From the NCBI GenBank assembly GCA_028280415.1, contig JANQLV010000038.1, positions 1 through 64,000 of the forward strand: DNA of 64,000 nucleotides. Direction: 5' to 3'. Under the pieces are notes generated by a model. That model had not been told where the DNA came from and did no database searches. It saw only the letters and a program-made list of their open reading frames with translations. Source of the stretch: Saprospiraceae bacterium. Its GTDB lineage: Bacteria; Bacteroidota; Bacteroidia; Chitinophagales; Saprospiraceae. The position numbers were made by a program, and so were the translations under genes. Below, one piece after another: positions 25,616 to 35,380 of the stretch (the first letter of the stretch is position 1; each line of letters begins with the position of its first letter).

Positions 25616-28321
25616 TTAAAACTCGTACTTCACCGTCATCAGGAAATATCTCTTTTGAATAAAATATTCATTCGTACTGATCAAAATATCCGAGAAATTA
25701 TCTTGTCGAATGGAACGGGTATCCAGTACATTCAAAGCTGATAAGCGAAACTCAAAAGGGCTCTCTCCTTTTCGGAAATACAATTCTGCGTTTAGAATGT
25801 CATAGGTATTCGAGCTGTTCGTCGACTGATTGGTATACCAATTATATTCGTAATCCACCAGCAAAATAAAGTGTTTCAAAAAACTGATTTCAATATTTCC
25901 AAAAGGGCGATTATTGGTAAAAACCTGTGTTCCTATTCCATCGTTCCAATAGCGATTGATCATCGTTCGAAAACCGAGTTCGAGTACCGGAAAATTATCC
26001 ATTGTTGTTTCTACTGATCCGCTGTAGGTTTGTGTAAAATTTTTATTTTCCACTATAATATCGTTGGCCAATACATTATTAAAATTTCCGTAATTAAGAT
26101 TGGCACTAAGCGCTGCTTTAAATTTTTTAAACCGTTTGTCAATCGCACCGTAAAAGGTCAACATATCATTAGGCTGAGGAATATTCAATGGATTTGTAAT
26201 TCGATCTAACTGTTCAAAAACTACTCGATTATTTAGATTATCGTATCTTCTCTGGTAATTAAATACTCCGTAAATATTCGTGAAATTGAAAAGATTTAGA
26301 GAGTAATAATCTAATTGTACTGTATGATACCAACTGTTTTCCAAAGCCGGGTTTCCTCGAAATAGCTGATTGTAATTCCTTAAAATACTTCCTTGTGCAT
26401 ATTGTTGGATATCGTAGAATTCCGTTTGTATTCTGTAATCCAAGGTCAGGCTTTCTGTTCTTTTGAAATTGTATTTCAAATTTATATTCGGGAGCAGTAA
26501 CTGTTTTCTGATGACTTCGTCCCTACCCGATTGCTCCGTGTTAAGATAAAAGTCGTGTAAATAGATTCCGGGTTTAAATGTCAGCTTAGTCAATATAGTT
26601 TTGTAATAAATTCCGGCATAAATATCCCGATACCAATAGTCTACATCATTTTGCAGATCCGGCTGCGTAAACTTAATTTCTTCTTCATTAGAAATACCCT
26701 GTCCCAACTCTGAAAATAATCCCTGTTTATTCAAAACACTCCCCACAGATAAACCAATATGATTGGTATTATTCAGCAGAAAATAGTAAGTCAGGGCAGC
26801 ATCTATTTTATGTGTATTCAGGTTTTGATCCTGCATCAAACGAACCGTATCTGTAATGACTGCCGGAATAATGCCGGAATAAATGTCCTCTGTACTATTC
26901 AAATCAAAACGGTTTCTTTGATGCTGATAATCCTGGCTGGCTTCAAAACTGATCAGATGCCTGGGAGCCAGTGTATAAAACATACTGAGGTTTTGAAATA
27001 CCGAGGGTGTTTGTACTAAATCATCTGTGTCAAAATATCTGTTTTCGAAATCATTTTCCGAAAGCAAGTTCTCCGATTTATTTAGCTGAGTCGCACGCAA
27101 CATCAAATTATGTTCAATGTGCAAATTATCATTGGGGATATACTTCGTATTGAGTTTTAAAATACCCGATAAAGTTCTCTGTTGTATCCCCGAACTCAAT
27201 CGTTCATTATTATTTGCACTTTCCAGACCGATATACGTCCGGTTCGCCTGGTTCGACAAATCATTTTCCAGGTCTGTAACAATCGAAAATCCGGAAAACT
27301 TTAGCTTATTATCAGGATTGAACGTAAAATTCAAGGCAGCTACTTTTGCATTGGTACGCTGTGCTTTATTATCCCTCATTGGCATGAGCCCCAATGACTC
27401 AGATGATAAGCGAGTACTTGCTCCGTTCTTACTAGCCATTCCTTCGAAGCCTCCATTAAAGCGAAGCATATCCTGGAAAGTAAATACTTGTTCGGCAACA
27501 TTATTGGCATTTCCGATGAAGTTGATACTGGCTTTTTTTCCAAAATGAAAAACGTTCAGATGTCCGAGAAAGCGATTTTCCAAGCCGCCTCCAGCTTCTG
27601 CCGAACCGAAGGTAATATTTTGCTTATCTGCTTTCAAGCTAATATCAATGGTCAAATTTCCCTCCCCCTCCAGGTCTCTCATCGGCCTTACATCACTGTG
27701 GTTGCGAAGTACATTAACTTTGTCTACCACATTTGCGGGAATATTAGTTGTCGCCATTTTTGTGTCTCCGGTGAAAAACTCTTTTCCATCAATCGTAATC
27801 TTATTTACTTTTTCACCGTTTACTTTAAGCGATCCATTTTCCTCAACTTCAAAGCCCGGCAATTTTTCGAATACTTCTTTAAGTTTACGTTCTTTACCGT
27901 TGGTGAAGGATTCCGCGCGAAAAGAAACCGTATCCCCCCTGACCACTACCGGCATTTTGTATACTACTGTAATTTCTTCCAGCGTTTTCAGAGCGGGTTT
28001 AAGCTGGAAAATCATCGCCTTCGCTTCTTCTCCCGCACGAAAAACTTCACTTCGCTCTTCATAACCCAGGTAAATTATTTTTAAAAGATAAACCGAGTCC
28101 TTTTCTAAATCAAGATTAAAACGCCCTTCGTAATCAGTGATCGCAAAAGAAATAAGCGAGCTATCTAGGGTAGAATAAGCGACTACATTTGCCAGTTCGA
28201 TCGCTTCATTTTCTGGATTGATTACGATTCCCTGTATGGCCACCTTTTGGGCATTTGAGCCAATTGCTATCAGACAAAAGAATAGCAGGGCAAGCCAGGA
28301 ATTGGAATAATCAGAATTCAT
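25616..28321 (-). CDS. Outer-membrane beta-barrel protein with carboxypeptidase-like domain
   Basis: A protein of about 901 aa of the TonB-receptor-like outer-membrane beta-barrel class. The ATG at 28321 is preferred because GAGG lies just upstream; a TTG at 28351 would add 10 residues. The signal peptide ends at GSNAQ. A carboxypeptidase-regulatory-like domain follows (about 30-110; GYEERSEVF), then a plug-like domain (KLPGFEVEENGSLKVNGEKV) and a long barrel to a terminal aromatic residue (KYEF). I see no clear TonB box. Barrels of this type are frequent next to GLPGLI genes. In the RiPP operon it could export, import or bind the peptide product. Confidence 0.8.
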   Translation of the reverse strand: MNSDYSNSWLALLFFCLIAIGSNAQKVAIQGIVINPENEAIELANVVAYSTLDSSLISFAITDYEGRFNLDLEKDSVYLLKIIYLGYEERSEVFRAGEEAKAMIFQLKPALKTLEEITVVYKMPVVVRGDTVSFRAESFTNGKERKLKEVFEKLPGFEVEENGSLKVNGEKVNKITIDGKEFFTGDTKMATTNIPANVVDKVNVLRNHSDVRPMRDLEGEGNLTIDISLKADKQNITFGSAEAGGGLENRFLGHLNVFHFGKKASINFIGNANNVAEQVFTFQDMLRFNGGFEGMASKNGASTRLSSESLGLMPMRDNKAQRTNAKVAALNFTFNPDNKLKFSGFSIVTDLENDLSNQANRTYIGLESANNNERLSSGIQQRTLSGILKLNTKYIPNDNLHIEHNLMLRATQLNKSENLLSENDFENRYFDTDDLVQTPSVFQNLSMFYTLAPRHLISFEASQDYQHQRNRFDLNSTEDIYSGIIPAVITDTVRLMQDQNLNTHKIDAALTYYFLLNNTNHIGLSVGSVLNKQGLFSELGQGISNEEEIKFTQPDLQNDVDYWYRDIYAGIYYKTILTKLTFKPGIYLHDFYLNTEQSGRDEVIRKQLLLPNINLKYNFKRTESLTLDYRIQTEFYDIQQYAQGSILRNYNQLFRGNPALENSWYHTVQLDYYSLNLFNFTNIYGVFNYQRRYDNLNNRVVFEQLDRITNPLNIPQPNDMLTFYGAIDKRFKKFKAALSANLNYGNFNNVLANDIIVENKNFTQTYSGSVETTMDNFPVLELGFRTMINRYWNDGIGTQVFTNNRPFGNIEISFLKHFILLVDYEYNWYTNQSTNSSNTYDILNAELYFRKGESPFEFRLSALNVLDTRSIRQDNFSDILISTNEYFIQKRYFLMTVKYEF

Positions 28322-28362
28322 GATCGAACCTCGTTTAGTTTTCATAATCAAGAGCCAGGGCT

Positions 28363-29190
28363 CTATTTGCTATTCGATTTTTTTCGTTTGCTATCGTACA
28401 TCTTTACCAGTTCTTTTACTTTTTCATTGTATATTTTCCTAAATTTTTCAGCATTAACTTTTTTACCTTTTCCAGGTCGCTTAATCTCTATTTTTTCAGA
28501 TGGATTCAATACGATTTCCGAGCAAAGTATATTCAAGTTTCCGGTATTTAATTCGATGATGAAACCGGGTAGTCCCCAGTACTCAGCGGGTCCCTGACTA
28601 AGTGGAATTTGTGGTGTATACCAGGCGGTAATTAAAGTAGAATCCACTTTGGAAATATTTTTATTATTTCCCTTATCTGCTCTCTTGGACAGCTCATAAG
28701 TCGTCGCCTTATAACAGGTATAAGCACCTATCTGCTTCGATTCATTGCTCATTTTCCAGTCGTACTTGCGAAGGGTATCTTCTATCAAAAACAGCTTTCC
28801 AAATACATCGCGATTCTCAAGATAGATACGTTCCCGCGTATTTTTATAGACCCCGCCTTCTGTACCTTTTCCAAAACCAACCACCTCTATTTTACCTTCT
28901 TCATTTGCATTTTTCAGCTTTGGTTTTTCTTTATAAAGAGATTCTGTTTTATTGAAAAACAATACATATTCTTTTTGCATTGATTTGAGAATCTGTTTAC
29001 TTAAATCATCCTGTTGAGCTACAGACATTGTTGTTGTTTTTTTAATTTTCGTACTGTCCTCCCCTACCAGCGTCCCAAAGGAAATATTCATCACAGAAGA
29101 AGTTTGATAAATTGCCTTTCCTTGAAAATCCTGTGCATACAATGTATAGCTCAGCATTGCTGCACACAGCAATATGATTATCTTTTTCAT
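28363..29190 (-). CDS. GLPGLI family protein
   Basis: A 275-aa exported protein. The start at 29190 gives a proper signal peptide (MKKIIILLCAAMLSYTLYAQ); a longer frame would put 41 unlikely residues and the upstream hairpin inside the gene. The mature part shows the family hallmarks KAIYQTSS near the start and YWGLPGFIIELNTG near residue 215, with a basic C-terminal tail. The function of GLPGLI proteins is unknown. They are often encoded with outer-membrane barrels, as here: the barrel gene follows after about 40 nt. Confidence 0.85.
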   Translation of the reverse strand: MKKIIILLCAAMLSYTLYAQDFQGKAIYQTSSVMNISFGTLVGEDSTKIKKTTTMSVAQQDDLSKQILKSMQKEYVLFFNKTESLYKEKPKLKNANEEGKIEVVGFGKGTEGGVYKNTRERIYLENRDVFGKLFLIEDTLRKYDWKMSNESKQIGAYTCYKATTYELSKRADKGNNKNISKVDSTLITAWYTPQIPLSQGPAEYWGLPGFIIELNTGNLNILCSEIVLNPSEKIEIKRPGKGKKVNAEKFRKIYNEKVKELVKMYDSKRKKSNSK

Positions 29191-29214
29191 GATAAAAGTT
29201 TTAATCGTTGTTTG

Positions 29215-29253
29215 AAAAATGCTCCTGTCGAAGCACCTGACTTGACAGGAGCA
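29215..29253 (-). terminator. Attenuator-like hairpin before the GLPGLI gene
   Basis: The arms TGCTCCTGTC (29220-29229) and GACAGGAGCA (29244-29253) are perfectly complementary. On the minus strand the stem is followed by TTTTTC, 20-25 nt before the GLPGLI start. If transcription starts upstream of the 137-aa gene, this would limit read-through into the RiPP operon. T-rich sequence also follows on the plus strand. Confidence 0.6.
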
Positions 29254-29421
29254 ATGTTTTTTAATACCGTAGGGTATTTTGTAAGAATCGACCAGTTCAG
29301 TCGATACAATCAAAAAGCTGTTTTCTGTAAGGTTTCAGCTTTGAATTAATAGCTTTAGCTTCACAACTGATTCAAGTGTTTTAGTTTTCAAAAGCTTTAG
29401 TGGATTTAGTCTTCTTTAGCT

Positions 29422-29835
29422 TTACAAAGTGGCTATATTTAATTTAAGCCTTAAATGTGTTTCGTTTTCATTGACTTTATAAATTCCCTGCAAAATTACA
29501 ATAGGCTGTTTTCCAATGGCCTGGTATAAAAAGTCGGGTATTTTATAATCTTCGAGGATAATGAAATAGCCGCTTCCAAAATGTTTTTTAATGGTTTTCC
29601 GGTTGAGTTTACTCTTGGGAAAACTAAAATCAAGTACATTTTCACCTGCCTGGCTGATACTGGCTAAGCCAACGCATCTTCCATGATATTCCCGGAATTT
29701 TTTTTCCGGTTCGATTATACAAATCCCTTGATAAGCACAATCTTTTGCAGGCATTCCAAAAACCACTGTTGCCGTAATTAAGCTGTTATCTTCGCCAGTT
29801 TTAGTTCTTTGCTTTTTTTGAATATCGTTTTCCAT
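29422..29835 (-). CDS. Conserved-looking 137-aa cytosolic protein
   Basis: I cannot name this family. There is no signal peptide or membrane segment. The middle contains MPAKDCAYQGICIIEP and a second Cys-containing stretch YHGRCVGLASI, then alternating strand and turn patterns (GSGYFIILEDYKIPDFL, KQPIVILQGIYKV) suggesting a compact beta-rich fold. It is the first gene after the promoter box at 29919-29926 and precedes the hairpin that leads into the GLPGLI gene, so it may be the leading gene of the RiPP operon or a separately expressed neighbour. Immunity or regulation are possibilities without direct evidence. Confidence 0.6.
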   Translation of the reverse strand: MENDIQKKQRTKTGEDNSLITATVVFGMPAKDCAYQGICIIEPEKKFREYHGRCVGLASISQAGENVLDFSFPKSKLNRKTIKKHFGSGYFIILEDYKIPDFLYQAIGKQPIVILQGIYKVNENETHLRLKLNIATL

Positions 29836-29918
29836 TTTACGAATGATAACCGTTTAATTATTTATAATTTTTGCATTTTTTGAAAAGAATAATCTTTTCT
29901 TTCTTTTTAAGTACACTA

Positions 29919-29926
29919 CAAATTTA
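29919..29926 (-). promoter_or_regulatory. Bacteroidota -7 box upstream of the RiPP operon
   Basis: TAAATTTG on the minus strand matches TAnnTTTG. A T-rich stretch (TTTTTACACC) about 17-21 nt upstream could serve as the -33 region. It lies about 85 nt before the 137-aa gene. Confidence 0.45.
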
Positions 29927-30089
29927 TGATCAATATTGGTGTAAAAACATGACAAAAAACATTCAATTCTTACCTCCAGTTTTTAATGATTTTAAATTCT
30001 CTTTAGAATACTAGTCATTAATTATCAAATACTTATCAAAAATTTGTAGTTTTAAAAGCTCTGCGCAATCAGATGTTTTTTATTTCTGA

Positions 30090-30221
30090 TTAATTTGTTT
30101 CGATATCTTCGATAACTATTTCTGTTAGCGAGCTCTGTTCTTCCGCACTAAGCGAATTAAAATGGTCTGCACTATCAACAAGACCTAGGGAAATCAATGC
30201 AGCAATAATTAAAGTTAACAT
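30090..30221 (-). CDS. Candidate 43-aa acidic membrane peptide
   Basis: The ATG at 30221-30219 opens a frame with a hydrophobic start (MLTLIIAALISLGLV) followed by an acidic, helix-prone tail (DSADHFNSLSAEEQSSLTEI, then VIEDIETN). The frame lies in a 780-bp gap between the RiPP operon and the helical protein at 30617, upstream of the RiPP promoter region and on the same strand. Codon use looks coding-like, but no family or ribosome-binding site is recognised. Confidence 0.4.
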   Translation of the reverse strand: MLTLIIAALISLGLVDSADHFNSLSAEEQSSLTEIVIEDIETN

Positions 30222-30513
30222 AGCAATAAGTTTTAGCTTTAGAGAAATGGTTTCTAATAATTACATTACAAACTTACAGCTCATGCAGACCTTAGTCACG
30301 GACAAAGAATCAGGTTTTTTCCGCCACAGGTTTTAACAATTAATTATTTTTAATATCTATAACTCACTAAAAAACAATGGAAAGAGAAAAAGTAAAAAGA
30401 GGAAGAATCTTACCAGAAAATCAATTTTTTTTGAAAAAACTATCCTTATTAAAAAAATATTCTACGGAAATATTGCTTTCCAGAAGTAAATTTCTATAAT
30501 CAACATTCTGAAT

Positions 30514-30521
30514 TACATTTG
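30514..30521 (+). promoter_or_regulatory. Bacteroidota -7 box for the 502-aa gene
   Basis: TACATTTG on the plus strand matches TAnnTTTG, about 95 nt before the start at 30617. The -33 region (TTTC about 23 nt upstream) is weak. Confidence 0.4.
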
Positions 30522-30616
30522 TATGATTCAGGAACAGAACGAAAAATCAGAATATTAGCCCAATTAGAATTACTAAATAAATTATCCTTTTTCCCCTTTA
30601 CAAAAGCTAAAATTAA

Positions 30617-32125
30617 ATGGATAAATTAATTGAACTGGTAAACATCGTTAACAGGAATAAAGTAAAGTCAATAGGAGTCATTGGAAGGCCATCTGGAAAT
30701 GATACTTTGCTAAATAAGTTTTATGATGCGATACACGATCAAAAGGTCAAAACAGAGGAAGAAGCGCTAGTGTATTTATATGGTAAAAGCAATAATAAAA
30801 AGGCATATTATAAACTAAAGCATCAACTAAAGGAGCGTTTGCTTAACACTTTATTTTTAATTGACGTAAAAGAAAGTAAATACAGTGACCGAAATAAAGC
30901 TTATCTGGAAAGTCAAAAGGGAATGATGGCGCTTAATTTTGTCATCAACGCTGGGATCGCCCGAAAAACAGCGATGTGGATATCAGAAAAATTGCTTAAA
31001 ACGGCTACCAAATGGTGTTTTACTGAAGTAGCCATTACCACTGCCAGGTTTCTTCGTAGCTACCACGCCAGCAAAAGCGGTGATCGAAAAAAAATCGAAA
31101 AATACGATCAAATCGTCAGAGATTATCAAGAATTGTATAATGCGGAAATATTGGTTGAGTCCTTTTATTGTGATCTGGTTTCTTATTATGTTATTGATAA
31201 ATCGACCAAGCGATTCATTTACGATCTTGCGGATAAACATATTCGGGAAATTAAAAGGTATGATCCAAAAATAAAATCTACCCGCTTTTATTATCAGAAG
31301 GCAATGCTAGAAATTGCCAAATATATGAGTATCAATGATTATCAGAAAACGAAAACACTTTGCGAAGAGGCCCTGAGCAATTTGAATAGTTTTAATTATC
31401 AGGATACCAAAGCAATTGTGGCGATCAGCTATCAATTAGTGGTTTGTTGTGTACAGCTAAAACAGTACAAAGAAGGAAAAAAACATATTGATATTATCAT
31501 AGCCATACAGACTCCGGATACCTTCAACTGGTTTAAAGCATACGAGTTATACGTTAATCTTTGTTTTCATACACAGCAATACGAAGAAGCCTGGAAGACT
31601 TTTGACAAAATTTCCAAAAACAAAAAATTCAGGTACTTACCCAAAAATGTAAAAGAGGTCTGGAAAATCTTTGAAGCCTGGTTAAATTTACTTGCGCAAA
31701 TTGGAAATATATCTTCTGACACTGCTGCCAAAAGCAAAGGCAAATTCAGAGTTTCCAAGTTTATCAATGAAATGAGTATTTATGCAAAAGATAAAAAGGG
31801 ACTCAATATTCCTATCCTAATCATTCATACACTTTTATTAATACAACAAAAAAAATACGACTTATTAATCGACAGAATTGAAGCGATCGAAAAATATATC
31901 CATCGTTATATCAAACGAACCGATAACAGGCGAAGTTATTATATCGTCCGAATGATTCTGGAAATTCCAAAAAATGACTTTAATGCAATATTAATACAAA
32001 AGAAAACCGAAAAACACTTTAATCAATTAAAGCAAATCCCCCTGGACGTATCCAGTCAAAGTCACGATCTGGAAATAATCCCCTACGAAGATACCTGGGC
32101 ACTTATCTTGGAACTGTTAAGCTAA
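30617..32125 (+). CDS. Large all-helical protein of unknown function (502 aa)
   Basis: I do not recognise a named family. The protein has no signal peptide. It is rich in Lys, Tyr and Ile and looks helical throughout, with repeated units reminiscent of TPR pairs: YDQIVRDYQELYNAEILVES, CEEALSNLNSF, QLVVCCVQLKQYKEGKKHID and CFHTQQYEEAWKTFDKISK. The N-terminal 80 residues (EEEALVYLYGKSNNKKAYYK) contain a segment that may form a separate fold. It lies alone on the plus strand, divergent from the RiPP operon and ending 11 nt before the convergent asparaginase gene. A scaffold role is the most that the sequence supports. Confidence 0.65.
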   Translation: MDKLIELVNIVNRNKVKSIGVIGRPSGNDTLLNKFYDAIHDQKVKTEEEALVYLYGKSNNKKAYYKLKHQLKERLLNTLFLIDVKESKYSDRNKAYLESQKGMMALNFVINAGIARKTAMWISEKLLKTATKWCFTEVAITTARFLRSYHASKSGDRKKIEKYDQIVRDYQELYNAEILVESFYCDLVSYYVIDKSTKRFIYDLADKHIREIKRYDPKIKSTRFYYQKAMLEIAKYMSINDYQKTKTLCEEALSNLNSFNYQDTKAIVAISYQLVVCCVQLKQYKEGKKHIDIIIAIQTPDTFNWFKAYELYVNLCFHTQQYEEAWKTFDKISKNKKFRYLPKNVKEVWKIFEAWLNLLAQIGNISSDTAAKSKGKFRVSKFINEMSIYAKDKKGLNIPILIIHTLLLIQQKKYDLLIDRIEAIEKYIHRYIKRTDNRRSYYIVRMILEIPKNDFNAILIQKKTEKHFNQLKQIPLDVSSQSHDLEIIPYEDTWALILELLS

Positions 32126-32136
32126 TCAGTCAGAAA

Positions 32137-33150
32137 TTATTCTTTCTCTTCTTTTGCCTCAATATGAAATTCGGAATCCAGCAATTCCGTTTTTAGGTCG
32201 GAGCTAACTACATAATTAAAGCCTTCGTGGATGCAAAATGCACCATATTCTCCTTGTTTATTGATCGCGATATAACCTACCTGGATATCATCGTGCTTTT
32301 GCTTCCGGACGATGCGCATCACCGCTTCCTTGCAAGCATCTGCCGGACTCATTCCCTGCCGCATTAACTCTACCACTAAAAAAGCTCCCAGGGATTTAAG
32401 CACAGCCTCTCCCATACCTGTAGCCGTAGCCCCGCCGATTTCGTTATCGATGTAAAGCCCTGCACCTATAACCGGAGAATCCCCAACCCGGCCTTTCATT
32501 TTATACGCAAGTCCACTGGTCGTACAGGCACCGGAAATATTTCCTTCGCCATCAATAGCCAACATCCCGATAGTGTCGTGATTTTCGATATTGATTACAG
32601 GTTGATATTTTGAAGTTTCTTTCCATTCCTCCCACTCCATTTTCGATTCAGGAGTAAGCAAGTTTTCTTTTTTAAAACCTTTTTCCAGAGCAAATTTGAG
32701 AGCGCCTTCCCCGGCGAGAATAACATGTGGTGTTTCTTCCATCACTTTGCGCGCAACCGAAACTGGATGTTTAATATGTTGCAAAAAACAAACAGAGCCT
32801 GCATTCCCCTGAGCATCCATGATGCAAGCATCAAGCGTAACATCACCATCCCGGTCAGGGCGACCTCCATAGCCTACCGAGTGATCCTCCGGATCACCTT
32901 CTGGTACTCTGACACCCGCCTCCACCGCATCCAAAGCACTACCTCCCTTTTTAAGCACTTCCATAGCTGCCAGGTTCGCTTTTTGATTCTCCCAGGTAGA
33001 AATAACAATTGGCTGCGCAGGCTTCGTCTTCGCTACTGGCTTTTTCTGTTGATCTACTTCTGAAAAGCAAGAGATGGGAACCATTCCCGGAACTAAGAAG
33101 CCTAAATAGCCCATTGACGAACGCCTTAAAAATTTCCTTCTTGAAAACAT
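32137..33150 (-). CDS. Tat-exported glycosylasparaginase
   Basis: A 337-aa N-terminal-nucleophile hydrolase of the N4-(beta-N-acetylglucosaminyl)-L-asparaginase family. It cleaves the bond between Asn and N-linked GlcNAc in glycopeptides. The twin-arginine signal (SRRKFLRRSSMGYLGFLVPG) sends the folded protein to the periplasm. The autoprocessing site is HDTIG (191-195); Thr193 becomes the N-terminal nucleophile of the beta chain. Also visible are VGYGGRPDRDG and the substrate-binding region GRVGDSPVIGAG followed by GGATATGMGE. Length is normal. It is followed by the flavin oxidoreductase gene region on the same strand, but a shared operon is uncertain. Confidence 0.92.
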   Translation of the reverse strand: MFSRRKFLRRSSMGYLGFLVPGMVPISCFSEVDQQKKPVAKTKPAQPIVISTWENQKANLAAMEVLKKGGSALDAVEAGVRVPEGDPEDHSVGYGGRPDRDGDVTLDACIMDAQGNAGSVCFLQHIKHPVSVARKVMEETPHVILAGEGALKFALEKGFKKENLLTPESKMEWEEWKETSKYQPVINIENHDTIGMLAIDGEGNISGACTTSGLAYKMKGRVGDSPVIGAGLYIDNEIGGATATGMGEAVLKSLGAFLVVELMRQGMSPADACKEAVMRIVRKQKHDDIQVGYIAINKQGEYGAFCIHEGFNYVVSSDLKTELLDSEFHIEAKEEKE

Positions 33151-33235
33151 ACTATTGGTTTTTGTGGTTTCCTTATTTTTTACTTCTAATGAGGGAAGGT
33201 CAGTAAATTATAAATACAATTATTTCTTTATGTTA

Positions 33236-35307
<2,072 letters not shown>

Positions 35308-35380
35308 AAGGAGAAATATTTAGAAATTTACGAATCTTATATTTTTATTATAGCAGTATAATAAAATGATGAGTCCTTAA

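Noticed and set aside
29263-29280. AATACC-GTAG-GGTATT near the GLPGLI leader as another regulator site
   Set aside because: The spacing between TACC and GGTA is 4, not 8; it is more likely a small hairpin.
30376-30498. A 40-codon basic frame on the plus strand before the 502-aa gene
   Set aside because: It lies upstream of the likely promoter for that gene, in A-rich DNA that favours chance Lys-rich frames.
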